A DNA stretch of 64,000 nt from Prauserella marina. GTDB lineage: Bacteria; Actinomycetota; Actinomycetes; Mycobacteriales; Pseudonocardiaceae. A program made the translations under genes and the position numbers. The notes beneath the pieces were generated by a model. That model did no database searches. It was not told the origin of the DNA and saw only the letters and a list, made by a program, of their open reading frames with translations. How positions within the stretch are numbered: position 1 is the stretch's first letter; each line of letters starts with the position of its first letter. Below are positions 17,391-26,318 of the stretch, one piece after another. The stretch lies in the NCBI RefSeq assembly GCF_002240355.1, contig NZ_CP016353.1, forward strand, positions 4,999,001-5,063,000. The letters are read 5' to 3'.

Positions 17391-18216
17391 TGCAGATTTC
17401 AAAGTTTGTTCAGGGGTCGCGTCGTGACGAGAGCGGATTCCACGCGCACCAAGAAGTGGCGGTGTACCGCGAACCGGCGCGCCCGGACCCCGTTCGCGGC
17501 CACCGCGAGCCACACACGTCACCCTGCGGTTTCCACACAAAGCAACCATGGGCTCGAACTCTCGCTTTCGAGTGTTTTCGGGTGTTCGCGCCGGATACGC
17601 CGACGCGCTGTTTTCGGATCCGTCCATCCGCTTCATTTGATGTGGCGGAAATTCCAGCCGAAGCGGCACGCCGGCCTTCCGGAACCAGAACCGCCACGAT
17701 TCCTCCACATCGGATTTTCGAAAATAGGTGCCCTTCGGGCAGAGAACGCAGTAACATACACGCTTCGCGTCAGGTTTCCTCCTCTCGTGAAGGGGCCCAT
17801 CCGATTCCGCCCGCGCGCATTCCGGCAATTCCGGCGCCGCTCGCGAACGGCACGAGAATCCCAGGGGTGGAAATCTCGAAAACCCGCGACATGACATCTT
17901 TTTCGTCGGCCGAGGAAGGTGAACCAGGATGAATGTCCGCGTCGAATCGCCGGTCATCGGTTGTTCACCACCTCGTATTCGAGTTCACTGAGCAAACTAC
18001 ACGTATCAAAGCTTGTGTGCAATGTGCCGAGAGCATCATGCACAGGACACTTGGTGAACATTGTGCGCCACCTGGCCGGAGAACGACACCATGGCGGTGT
18101 CACGTTGCGCCCGATGCCCGCCGCCCTTGCTGCATTCAGGGGTGCCCGCATGGCAGTCGGCGCTGACAGGCACACATCAGGTGTCGGAGACGCGATGAAA
18201 CCGGAAAACCGCTGCG

Positions 18217-18231
18217 CCCCGGCCGCCGGGG
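18217..18231 (-). terminator. Short G/C hairpin after the lyase operon
   Basis: CCCCGG-CCG-CCGGGG begins directly after the stop codon of the last gene of the operon. It is short, so only a weak terminator candidate. Confidence 0.35.
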
Positions 18232-19602
18232 TCAGGCGACCGGTTCGAGCACGGCGGTGAACTGCCGCATCCGGCCTACCTGACGGACGACGCGGTATCC
18301 CCGCAGCGAACCCGCCTTGGCGGCGACCTCGCCAGCGACCTCGGCGACGTACTCAAGGTGATTGGCCGTGTAGACCCGGCGGGGCAGCGCGAACCGCACC
18401 AGTTCCCTTGGCGCGGGCAGATCTGGCCCGCCCTCGGGGTCAGGGCGCCCGAAAACCAGGGTGCCGAGTTCGGAAACCCGCACCGCACCGGCGAGGTACA
18501 ACTCGTTGGCCAGCGCCGTCGCGGGCAGCAGGGCGGGAGGAACGTGGCGGAGCAACCGGCCCGCGTCGACATAGACGGCATGACAACCGGTCGGCCGCAA
18601 CACCGGAAGCCCGGCCTGTTCCAGCAGTTCGGCGAACCACCGCGCCGACTCGGCCCGGTATCGCAGATAGCGGGGTTCGGTGACCTCGACGAGCCCCTGC
18701 GCGAGCGCGTCGAGGTCCCGGCCGGCCAGGCCGCCGTAGGTCGGAAAACCCTCCGTCTCGATGAGCTGGTCCCTGCACCGATCGGCGAGCCCGCTGTCGC
18801 GCACCGCGATGAGGCCGCCGATGTTCGCGACACCGTCCTTCTTCAAGCTGGCCCAGCATCCGTCGGCCAGGTCGAAGATCGCTCTCGCCACCGCTCGCGG
18901 TTCCAGGCCGGCGAGATCGGCCGAGCGCGTCGCGACCAGGTAGGCGTTCTCGGCGAACCGGGAGGCGTCGAGCAGCAACGGAATTCCGTACCGGTCGCAC
19001 AGAACCTTCGTCTCGCGCACGTTGGTCAGCGAAACCGGCTGACCACCGTTGGCGTTGTTGGTGATGGTGAGCACGACGCATCGCACGGCATCGCCTGCCG
19101 GGCCGGAGAGCAATGTCTTCAGCGCGGGAACATCGATGTTCCCGCCGAACGGGTTCGCCGCCCCGTCGGTGTGGCTCACCGGCAGGTCCACCGCCTCCGC
19201 GCCCGCGGCGAGCACGCTCGCCCTCGTACTGTCGAAGTGCGTGTTGGCCACCGAAAGATCTCCGTGCCCGAGCAGCCGGTGCAGCACTATCCTTTCCGCC
19301 GCCCTGCCCTGGTGTACGGGAAGAACCTCGGTGAAACCGGTCAGTTCACGCACGACGCTCTCGAACCGTTCGAAGGAACGTGCTCCCGCATAGGATTCAT
19401 CGCCGGACAGCAAAGCCGACCATTGAGCCGCCGACATCGCGGCCGTCCCGGAATCGGTCAGCAAGTCGATGGTGATCGCCTTCGCCGGTACCCGAAAAAG
19501 GTTGTATCCAGCGGAAACCAGTGCCGCGCGGCGTTCTTCGCCGCTGGGAAACGGGATCGGTTCTACGGCCTTGATCCGAAACGGTTCCATGAACGACGGC
19601 AT
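18232..19602 (-). CDS. Tryptophanase-like PLP beta-eliminating lyase
   Basis: A 456-residue member of the tryptophanase/tyrosine phenol-lyase family (fold type I), expected to split an amino acid into pyruvate, ammonia and a leaving group. Visible family blocks are VHQGRAAERI, TITNNANGGQPVSLTNVRET, DASRFAENAYLVATR, SLKKDGVANIGG (PLP lysine) and GFPTYGGLAGRD. The TPL phenol-binding Arg381 (MERG block) is replaced as in tryptophanase (SELGT). The residue before the final FTA is Gln447, where E. coli TnaA has His463 and TPL has Phe448, so the substrate is probably neither plain tryptophan nor tyrosine. It is the last gene of a catabolic operon, 21 bases behind the GlcF-like gene. The ATG follows GGGGAGG. 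Confidence 0.88.
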   Translation of the reverse strand: MPSFMEPFRIKAVEPIPFPSGEERRAALVSAGYNLFRVPAKAITIDLLTDSGTAAMSAAQWSALLSGDESYAGARSFERFESVVRELTGFTEVLPVHQGRAAERIVLHRLLGHGDLSVANTHFDSTRASVLAAGAEAVDLPVSHTDGAANPFGGNIDVPALKTLLSGPAGDAVRCVVLTITNNANGGQPVSLTNVRETKVLCDRYGIPLLLDASRFAENAYLVATRSADLAGLEPRAVARAIFDLADGCWASLKKDGVANIGGLIAVRDSGLADRCRDQLIETEGFPTYGGLAGRDLDALAQGLVEVTEPRYLRYRAESARWFAELLEQAGLPVLRPTGCHAVYVDAGRLLRHVPPALLPATALANELYLAGAVRVSELGTLVFGRPDPEGGPDLPAPRELVRFALPRRVYTANHLEYVAEVAGEVAAKAGSLRGYRVVRQVGRMRQFTAVLEPVA

Positions 19603-19623
19603 AGGTACCTCCCCTTGCCAGTC

Positions 19624-20712
19624 TCAGGCATCACCCTTTCGTTTGGATAGAGTCCAATCCCGCTGTGCCATGGCGAGCAATTCGGCGAGATGAATCGCGC
19701 GCACCGTGCTTCCCCTGCTCTTCAGTCCCTGCCGTAGTTGCCGGAGACAGCCCGGATTCACGGCGACGACGAAGTCGACCTCCGCCTCGGCGATGGCGTC
19801 GAGCTTGGGTGCGAGCACCCGCATGCTGTCCCGCTTGCGCAGCAACGAGTACGTGCCTGCCGCGCCGCAGCAGCCCGCCGCGCCCGGCAGTTCGACGTAG
19901 TCGGCGACGGCCCCGATCAGCGCTCTCGGTTCGGCGAACACGCCGAGCGCGTTCCTGAGGTGGCACGAGTCCTGCAACGCCACCCTGGCTCTCCTTCCGG
20001 CCACGCGTACCTCACCCGAGGGCACCACCTCGTGCTCGGCCAGGTACTCGGAGAACTCCTTGACCCTTTCCCTGCCGAGATGGGCGGCAAGGTGCGCCGC
20101 GCAGCCGCCCGCCGTCGTCACGATGACACCCGGCAGCCGGGCGCCGACGAGAGCCGCCATGGCTCCGCCGGTCCGCGAGTCACCGTTGTGCGCGTGCAGG
20201 GCACCACAACAGCCTTGTCCGGAGGGAGCGGCCAGTTCGCCCCGCAGCTCTCGCGCTGCCCTGCTGACCTCGGGGTAGAGGCCGCGTTCCACACAGCCGA
20301 GCAGCAGCGCGGCACCTCGCGGCTCCCCCTTTCCCCTCGCGTGTCCGCGGACCAGACCTTGCAGCCGCAGCAGCCACGCGCGCGAGACCAGTGCCATGAG
20401 CCAGCGCGCGAGAACTGGCCGCGCCGCGCCCTGCCATTGGTGATCACGCCACTGTTCCAGCAAGGTTCCGTACTCCACCCCGGCGGGACACACCGGCTCA
20501 CAGGCCCGGCAACCGAGACAGAACGACGATTGTTCGAGCGAGGCTGGGTCGGTGACGTCGAGGCGCCCTTCCTCAAGCGCCCTCATGAGCGTGATGCGCC
20601 CGCGCGGCGACGCGGCCTCGTCGCCCGTCAGCGCATAGGTCGGGCAGGCGGGAAGGCAGAACCCGCACGAGATGCACCTGCCGAGCTTCTCGGCGTCGAA
20701 AACGCCGCTCAC
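19624..20712 (-). CDS. GlcF-like iron-sulfur subunit of an FAD-linked oxidase
   Basis: A 362-residue electron-transfer subunit, partner of the GlcD-like flavoprotein upstream. Two 4Fe-4S motifs lie at the N-terminus (CISCGFCLPACPTY, then CLGCRACEPVCPAG). Two CCG-type cysteine-rich domains follow (QGCCGALHAHNGDS and AAGCCGAAGTYSLL), as in glycolate oxidase GlcF and other heterodisulfide-type proteins. The ATG overlaps the end of the GlcD-like gene as ATGA. It would pass electrons from a 2-hydroxy acid to the respiratory chain. The third GlcE subunit is missing, as in many actinomycete two-gene versions. Confidence 0.88.
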   Translation of the reverse strand: MSGVFDAEKLGRCISCGFCLPACPTYALTGDEAASPRGRITLMRALEEGRLDVTDPASLEQSSFCLGCRACEPVCPAGVEYGTLLEQWRDHQWQGAARPVLARWLMALVSRAWLLRLQGLVRGHARGKGEPRGAALLLGCVERGLYPEVSRAARELRGELAAPSGQGCCGALHAHNGDSRTGGAMAALVGARLPGVIVTTAGGCAAHLAAHLGRERVKEFSEYLAEHEVVPSGEVRVAGRRARVALQDSCHLRNALGVFAEPRALIGAVADYVELPGAAGCCGAAGTYSLLRKRDSMRVLAPKLDAIAEAEVDFVVAVNPGCLRQLRQGLKSRGSTVRAIHLAELLAMAQRDWTLSKRKGDA

Positions 20713-22091
20713 GACCCGAGCTTTCCCGGGTTGAGGATGGAGGCCGGATCGAAGGCCGCCTTGATCCTGCGCAGCAACGCGACCTGTTCCGGGCCGAGCC
20801 GGTCGAGCAAGTAGGGCAGTTTCGCCGCTCCGACACCGTGTTCGCCCGTGATGGTGCCGCCGAGTTCGATCGCGGCGGTGAAGATCTCCCCGAATGCCTT
20901 GTGCGCGCGCTCGACGGCGCCGGTATCGCCGGGATCGAGGACACAGGTGGGGTGCAGATTGCCGTCTCCCGCGTGCCCGAAGGTGGCGATGCGCAGCTCG
21001 TGTCTCTCGGCGATGTCGTCGATGCGGCCGACCATCTCCGCGAGTCTCGGTCTCGGCACGGTGGCGTCCTCCAGGATCGTGAGCGAGCCGAGCCTCGACA
21101 ACGCGGGCAGGGAACAGCGCCGCGCGGCCAGCAGCGCCTCGGCCGAGGTGATGTCGTCGGCCAGCGTGACCTCAAGCGCGCCCTCGGCCACGCATGCCTT
21201 GCCGATCCGGTCGATGTTCTCGGCGACCGCCTCGGCGGGCCCGTCATCGCCGAAGAGCAGCAACGCACCCGCGTCCGTACGCAGGCCGAGCCGCGCGAAC
21301 TCCTCGACGGCGCGTACGCATTTGCGGTCGAGGAACTCCAGCGTCGCCGGAAGGACGCCGGATTCGATGATCGCGGCGACCGCGCCACAGGCAGCCTCAA
21401 GCGAGGTGAAGTAGGCGACGCCGGTACCGCCGCCGGACGGGGCGGGGACGAGCGCGACGGTGGCCTCGGTCAGTACAGCCAGCGTGCCCTCCGAGCCGGT
21501 CAGCAGCCTGGTGAGGTCGTAGCCCGCGACGTCCTTCCACAACCGGCCGCCTGTGCGAATGATCTCCCCTGTCGGCAGCACGGCCTCAAGACCGAGCACG
21601 TAATTGCGGGTGACGCCGTATTTCAGGCCGCGAAGGCCGCCCGCGCACGTGGCGATGTTTCCGCCGACGGTCGACACCATTCTGCTCCCGGGATCGGGAA
21701 CATAACGCAATCCCCGCTTCTCGGCTGCCTCGGAAAGGGTGTTCGTCGTTACTCCTGGCTCGACCCTCGCGAGCAACTCGCCATCGCTGATCTCAAGAAT
21801 CCGGTTCAGCCTCGTCAGCACCAGCACGACGCCACCGTCGACGGGGACGGTGCCCGCGCACAGATTCGAGCCCGCGCCTCTCGGAACCACCGGCACCGAG
21901 TGTTCGGTGGCCAGTTTCAGTACGGCGGACACCTCCTCCGCGTCGCCGGGAAACACGACGGCGTCCGGTTCGGCGGAGAACAGGGGCGTGGCATCCCTGC
22001 TGTACGGAGCGAGCTCGCCGGGGCCGAGCCGGAGGTGCTGGTGGCCCACGATACGGGCGAGTTCGTCGGCGAACTCGGCGGTGAAGGGCAT
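20709..22091 (-). CDS. GlcD-like FAD-binding 2-hydroxyacid oxidase subunit
   Basis: A 460-residue flavoprotein of the FAD-binding type 4 (VAO/PCMH) family. The FAD-binding part contains PVVPRGAGSNLCAGTVPVDG and TVGGNIATCAGGLRGLKYG. The C-terminal substrate cap ends with TFGHAGDGNLHPTCV and GEHGVGAAKLPYL. It resembles glycolate and D-lactate dehydrogenases, so a D-2-hydroxy acid is the likely substrate. The ATG at 22091 begins one base after the stop of the FAH gene; a longer frame would run deep into that gene. It is coupled by ATGA overlap to the iron-sulfur subunit. Confidence 0.9.
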   Translation of the reverse strand: MPFTAEFADELARIVGHQHLRLGPGELAPYSRDATPLFSAEPDAVVFPGDAEEVSAVLKLATEHSVPVVPRGAGSNLCAGTVPVDGGVVLVLTRLNRILEISDGELLARVEPGVTTNTLSEAAEKRGLRYVPDPGSRMVSTVGGNIATCAGGLRGLKYGVTRNYVLGLEAVLPTGEIIRTGGRLWKDVAGYDLTRLLTGSEGTLAVLTEATVALVPAPSGGGTGVAYFTSLEAACGAVAAIIESGVLPATLEFLDRKCVRAVEEFARLGLRTDAGALLLFGDDGPAEAVAENIDRIGKACVAEGALEVTLADDITSAEALLAARRCSLPALSRLGSLTILEDATVPRPRLAEMVGRIDDIAERHELRIATFGHAGDGNLHPTCVLDPGDTGAVERAHKAFGEIFTAAIELGGTITGEHGVGAAKLPYLLDRLGPEQVALLRRIKAAFDPASILNPGKLGS

Positions 22092-22092
22092 C

Positions 22093-22941
22093 TCACGCCG
22101 ACCTACAGCGAGAACGTTGCCTGCCAAGCCCCGATATCTCGATCTCGACGATGTCGTCGTCACGGAGGTAGTCGAATCTGCCGGACAGCGCGACCCCTTC
22201 CGGAGTGCCGGTGTTGACGAGATCTCCCGGCTCCAGCACGAGGAACTGGGAAAGGTGCAGGATGATCTCCGCGACGCCGAAGATCATGTCCGAGGTCTTC
22301 GAATCCTGCCGGATCTCGCCGTTGACCCACGACCGGATCGCCAGCGCCTGCGGGTCGGGGATTTCGTCGGCAGGCACGAGCCAAGGGCCGACGGGGTTGA
22401 AGGTCTCGCACGACTTGCCCTTCGACCACTGCCCGCCCGGCCTGCCGAGCTGGAAAGCCCGCTCCGAGACATCGTTGGACGTGACGTAACCCGCGATGCA
22501 GGAGCGGGCTTCGGCCGGGGTCGCGAGGTAGCGCGCGGTCCTGCCGATCACGACGCCCAGCTCCACTTCCCAGTCGGTCTTGACCGAGCCCCGGGGGATG
22601 TGGATGTCGTCGTAGGGGCCGACAACGGTGTTGGGCGATTTGTGGAACAGCACGGGCTCGGCTGGAGGGTCGACCTCGGACTCCGCGGCGTGCGCGGCGT
22701 AGTTCAGTCCGATGCACAACACCGCGCCGGGCCGGGCGATCGGCGAGCCGACACGCTGGTCCCGGATGTCTATTGTGGGCAGTTCACCCGCCTCGATCGC
22801 CCTCGCGGTGAGCCGGAGCCCGTCCCAGCCGAGGAACGCGGCATCGATGTCGCCGGTCATTCCGGAAAGGTCGTAGTACTGTCCACCGTCGAATACGACA
22901 GGCCGCTCCTCGCCGGGATCACCGATCCGCAGGAACCTCAT
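22093..22941 (-). CDS. Fumarylacetoacetate hydrolase (FAH) family protein
   Basis: A 282-residue protein with the FAH-family C-terminal domain: VLCIGLNYAAHAAESEVDPP, metal-binding DWEVELGVVIG, then GKSCETFNPVGPWLV and GDLVNTGTPEGVAL. The family hydrolyses carbon-carbon bonds of acyl-pyruvates or isomerises and decarboxylates related acids, using Mg or Mn. The chemistry here is unassigned. Its place between an M81-family enzyme and a 2-hydroxyacid oxidase suggests handling of a 2,4-dioxo or hydroxy-oxo acid intermediate (inference). It overlaps the upstream gene as ATGA. Confidence 0.9.
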   Translation of the reverse strand: MRFLRIGDPGEERPVVFDGGQYYDLSGMTGDIDAAFLGWDGLRLTARAIEAGELPTIDIRDQRVGSPIARPGAVLCIGLNYAAHAAESEVDPPAEPVLFHKSPNTVVGPYDDIHIPRGSVKTDWEVELGVVIGRTARYLATPAEARSCIAGYVTSNDVSERAFQLGRPGGQWSKGKSCETFNPVGPWLVPADEIPDPQALAIRSWVNGEIRQDSKTSDMIFGVAEIILHLSQFLVLEPGDLVNTGTPEGVALSGRFDYLRDDDIVEIEISGLGRQRSRCRSA

Positions 22942-24431
22942 CGGGACTCCCCGATGTCGAAAGTCGTACTCTCGAAAGGAAACATCGGCCGCCTCCGGTG
23001 CTGGTAGGTGAAGCGGCCGAGGTTCATCGCGGTGACGCCGTCCGTGTCGACGACGACCATTTTGGCCGCGATGGGCGTGTACGCCGCGCGTGGTGAGTTG
23101 ACCCCTTTGGCGACGACGATGTGGTAATCACGCGGGTCGACGCCGACGCTGAGAAACTGCCGAAGGCTGGAGTTCATGATCGGCTTCGACGTCAGCACGA
23201 GCGTGTGCCCGTCGGTCGTGTCGACCACGGCCGTCGGCCCCATGTCGAAGTACCGGAACCCGCCGTGCACCGCCCCGGACTCCTCGAAGTGGCCGTCCGC
23301 CAGAACTCTGATCGTTCCCCGTACCGCGACGGGGGAACCCGCCGAATGCTCAAGCTTCGCGCCAACGCACAGCGATACCTCGTTGCCGACTCCCGCAGAT
23401 TCGCATTGGCGCACCGATTCCGGATCCCACAACGTCTGCGCCAGCGAGCGGAGACCGCGCTTGCACACTGCTTCGAGTATCGCCGTCGAGTCACCCGGCG
23501 CCCCGCCACCGATGTTGTCACCGACGTCCAGGAGCACCACCGGAGCACCCGCCTCGTGCTCGGCGGCGTCGAGCGCCGCGTCGACGTCCAGTCCGTGCGC
23601 CTGTAGTTCCTCCCGCTCGTTCCACACCTCAAGGGCGAGTTCCTCCACCGCGGCGCGGGCCGTCGAACGATCGCCGTCGTGGATCGCGAGACACGACATG
23701 CCCATATCCGGCACGTCGGCGTACGGGAATCCCTCGACGACGCTCGCCGAGAGCATCCCCGGCCGGGCGGCCACCCTCTCCGCTTTCGCGACGAGGCTCG
23801 ACATCGGCCGCTCGGCTGTGTCCTGGCGGGCGATGTTGACGACGAGCGGAAGCCGCACCAGCTCCTGCACCGGCCGGATCTCACCCGATGCGGTCCTGGC
23901 GAGCAGATCGACGCACCGGATCCCCTTCTCCGCGGCGTCGACATGCGGATTGGTCTGATAGACAAGGGTGATGGTCAGGGCATCGACCAACCGCCGCGAG
24001 ACGTTCGCGTGGAGATCGAGAACCGCGCCGACCGGCAGCTCGGCGCCGACGACCGCTCTCACCCTGCTCGCGATCTCGCCGTCCGCGTCGAGGAAGCCCT
24101 CCGCGACCGCGGCGCCGTGCACGTTCAACAGCACGCCGTCCCACGGCCCGTTGTCACGCAGCGCTTCGAGCATCTCCCCGACGACCGACTCGAAGACATC
24201 GGAGGTGATCGCGCCGGCCGGATTGACGAAACCGAAGACCAGCGGCACGATCTCCACGCCGGCCCGGGCGCCGCCTTCCAGATACCCGCCGATGGTGGCC
24301 CCGGAATCCGCGTACTGATCGACGATTTGCTCGCCGCGGAGGATCCCGCCCGCCGCGAACATGTCGCGGTCCGCCTTGACCGGCGAGAAGGTATTGGCCT
24401 CGTGGAAAAGGCCAAGTACGGCGAATCTCAC
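22938..24431 (-). CDS. M81-family (MlrC-like) metalloprotein
   Basis: A 497-residue member of the M81/MlrC family, named after the microcystin-degradation enzyme but widespread beside amino-acid and aminotransferase genes. Seen are GLFHEANTFSPVKADRD near the N-terminus, AVLDLHANVSRRLVDAL, and LLDVGDNIGGGAPGDSTAIL. The His and Asp residues in these blocks are candidate zinc ligands. A GTG at 24431, one base after the RidA stop and eight bases behind GGAGG, is preferred to the GTG three codons upstream. The true reaction is unknown; amide or imide hydrolysis is the usual guess. Confidence 0.85.
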   Translation of the reverse strand: MRFAVLGLFHEANTFSPVKADRDMFAAGGILRGEQIVDQYADSGATIGGYLEGGARAGVEIVPLVFGFVNPAGAITSDVFESVVGEMLEALRDNGPWDGVLLNVHGAAVAEGFLDADGEIASRVRAVVGAELPVGAVLDLHANVSRRLVDALTITLVYQTNPHVDAAEKGIRCVDLLARTASGEIRPVQELVRLPLVVNIARQDTAERPMSSLVAKAERVAARPGMLSASVVEGFPYADVPDMGMSCLAIHDGDRSTARAAVEELALEVWNEREELQAHGLDVDAALDAAEHEAGAPVVLLDVGDNIGGGAPGDSTAILEAVCKRGLRSLAQTLWDPESVRQCESAGVGNEVSLCVGAKLEHSAGSPVAVRGTIRVLADGHFEESGAVHGGFRYFDMGPTAVVDTTDGHTLVLTSKPIMNSSLRQFLSVGVDPRDYHIVVAKGVNSPRAAYTPIAAKMVVVDTDGVTAMNLGRFTYQHRRRPMFPFESTTFDIGESR

Positions 24432-24432
24432 T

Positions 24433-24816
24433 TCACGCACCTCCGAAAGCGACGACGTCGATCTCGAACTTGATCCGGTCTCCCAGACAGTTGGCTATCG
24501 TCGTCCTCGCCGGCAACGGCGGGGTGAAGTACTCACGATAGATCCGGTTGAACTCGGGCACGTCGCCCGAATTCTGCACGTAGGCGTTCACCTTCACCAC
24601 ATCGCCGAGCGAAAGTCCCCCGCGAGCCAGTACGGCGCGGACGTTCTCGATGGACCTCCGCATCTCCTGTTCAAATGTGCCCGTCACGATCACGCCGTTG
24701 TCGACGGAAGCCTGACCGGACACGAAGACGAACCCTCCCGCCGACCTGCACGGCGAGAACGGCGCGGCATCGCCGTTGTGCTCCGCTGCTGCCGCGGGCT
24801 CCGTTGGCATCGTCAT
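24433..24816 (-). CDS. ridA: RidA-family enamine/imine deaminase
   Basis: A 127-residue RidA (YjgF/YER057c/UK114) protein. Family blocks are GGFVFVSGQASVDNG, SIENVRAVLARGGLSLGDVV and LPARTTIANCLG, whose Arg is the conserved carboxylate binder. These proteins speed the hydrolysis of reactive 2-aminoacrylate and other enamines released by PLP enzymes. That fits its place between an aminotransferase-type gene and, later in the operon, a PLP beta-lyase that would produce aminoacrylate. The first 20 residues are variable. The start lies three bases after the aminotransferase stop. Confidence 0.92.
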   Translation of the reverse strand: MTMPTEPAAAAEHNGDAAPFSPCRSAGGFVFVSGQASVDNGVIVTGTFEQEMRRSIENVRAVLARGGLSLGDVVKVNAYVQNSGDVPEFNRIYREYFTPPLPARTTIANCLGDRIKFEIDVVAFGGA

Positions 24817-24819
24817 GTT

Positions 24820-26088
24820 TCACGCCCGATCGGTCAGCGTCTTGTCGAATCGGGTCAGAGCGGCGTCCAATTCGTCCGCGCCATGACAGGCGGAGACGTA
24901 CCACACCCCGCGTCCCGCGACCCACAGGCCGTGCGCGACCAGCTCGGGAACGAGGCGCGCATAGCGGTCCAGATCCAGCGACTGGAGCGACCGGTAGTCC
25001 GTGACCTCAGCCGTACCGAAGGAGACGTGGAAAGCCATCGGCAGTCCCTCGACCCTCAGCGGAAGATCATGTGCCTCGCCTATTCCGCGCAGTCCGTCCA
25101 TGAGCGCACCTCCGTGGGAGGCGATCCGTTCGTAAGGTGGACTGTCCATCAGATGGGAGACCGTGGCATGGGTCGCGGCCATCGCGACGACGGATCCGTT
25201 GAAAGTCCCGGAGTGGTTGACACCACCTTTGTCGAAGAGCTCCATCAACTCGGCCCTGCCCGCGAGTGCCGAGGCGGGCCAGCCTCCCGCCATGGCCTTT
25301 CCGTAGGTGGCGAGGTCGGGCACGACCCCATACCGGGCGGCCGCTCCCCCCAGCCCCAACCGGAATCCTGAGATCACCTCGTCGAAGATCAGGACGACGC
25401 CGTGCTTCGAGCAGAGAGCGCGCACCGCGTCCAGATATCCGGGCGCGGGCTCGATGACTCCGGCATTGATCATGATCGGCTCCATGATCACCGCCGCGAC
25501 GTCGGGCTCCTCCTCGATGGCACGCGCGAAGCGTTCCTCGTCGTTCCACGGAACGAACGCGAAATCGTCGAGATGACCGGGAAGCTGCCCCACGCTCGCT
25601 GTTCCCCAGCCGAGGGAGCCCTCCGCGGCCAGCACGTTGTCCAGCCAGCCGTGGTAGTGGCCCTCGAAGCGGATCACCCGCTTCCTTCCCGTAGCCGCCC
25701 TCGCCAATCGCAGCGCGGCCTGCACCGACTCGGTTCCCGAAACACCGAAGCGCACCATGTCCGGCCAGCCGAGCGCTTCGCAGACCACTTCGGACGCCTC
25801 GACCTCCAGCTTGTGCTGCCCGCCGAAGATGAGCCCCCGCTCGCACGCGGAGCTCACCGCCTCGACCAGGTGGCGAGGCGCGTGTCCGAGGAAGTTCGGC
25901 CCCTGTCCCAACAGGTAGTCGACGTAGTTCTCACCATCCACGTCGTACAGCCAGGCGTCCCTTGCGTACTCGATGAAGACTTGCGGGCCGCCGAGCCGCA
26001 CGTTCGAGTGCACTCCACCCGGTGTGCGCACCAAAGCACGCTCTCGGAGTTCGTGTGAACGGGCGAGAAGCTGAGCCGCATCGCTCAT
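24820..26088 (-). CDS. Class III PLP aminotransferase / glutamate-1-semialdehyde aminomutase-like
   Basis: A 422-residue fold type I, class III enzyme. Motifs are TPGGVHSNVRLGGPQVFIEY, FGVSGTESVQAALRLARAAT, FEGHYHGWLD, IFDEVISGFRLGLGGAAARY and LATYGKAMAGGWP, which holds the PLP lysine. It most resembles HemL-type aminomutases but stands in a catabolic operon, not with haem genes, so it probably transaminates or moves an amino group on a different substrate. It is the first gene of the operon running down to 18232. The ATG follows GGAGACC. It is divergent from an IclR regulator. Confidence 0.9.
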   Translation of the reverse strand: MSDAAQLLARSHELRERALVRTPGGVHSNVRLGGPQVFIEYARDAWLYDVDGENYVDYLLGQGPNFLGHAPRHLVEAVSSACERGLIFGGQHKLEVEASEVVCEALGWPDMVRFGVSGTESVQAALRLARAATGRKRVIRFEGHYHGWLDNVLAAEGSLGWGTASVGQLPGHLDDFAFVPWNDEERFARAIEEEPDVAAVIMEPIMINAGVIEPAPGYLDAVRALCSKHGVVLIFDEVISGFRLGLGGAAARYGVVPDLATYGKAMAGGWPASALAGRAELMELFDKGGVNHSGTFNGSVVAMAATHATVSHLMDSPPYERIASHGGALMDGLRGIGEAHDLPLRVEGLPMAFHVSFGTAEVTDYRSLQSLDLDRYARLVPELVAHGLWVAGRGVWYVSACHGADELDAALTRFDKTLTDRA

Positions 26089-26318
26089 GAGGTCTCCGTT
26101 CTGACCGAAGCTGCGGGAACCGTCCGTGCCTGCCGAGCCCCAGTAGTTTTAGACAATGAAACCGGAGGATCGTTTTCCAGTTCACGCTACGACGCCCCCG
26201 GGAGAGCGTCAAGGGGCCGGAATGGCTCGTTCGCAGGCCGAGCAGGCCCAGCATCCCGTAACGAGGCGAGCTTCCAACGCGACTTCGACTGCTGGCCCCC
26301 TGCTTCGAGCGAGCAGTC

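Larger units (their letters stand above)
17263..18231. other. Long intergenic region between the AraC gene and the lyase operon
   Basis: Almost 970 bases with no supported gene. Overlapping open frames occur on both strands but lack ribosome sites and familiar sequence. Visible elements are an inverted repeat ATTTGC-TAACC-GCAAAT (17374-17390) upstream of the AraC gene, a GACACC/GGTGTC repeat (18085-18101), and a G/C hairpin right after the lyase gene (18217-18231). The base composition is more mixed than in the flanking genes. Confidence 0.45.

Noticed and set aside
17247-17932. Overlapping plus-strand open frames in the gap before the AraC gene
   Set aside because: Arg/Pro-rich, repeat-free, unfamiliar sequence without ribosome sites; they overlap one another in different frames.
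14134-19602. Part of a thiopeptide (thiostrepton-like) gene cluster
   Set aside because: Only the TsrM-like enzyme is present; no precursor peptide, azole-forming or dehydratase genes occur in the flanking DNA.
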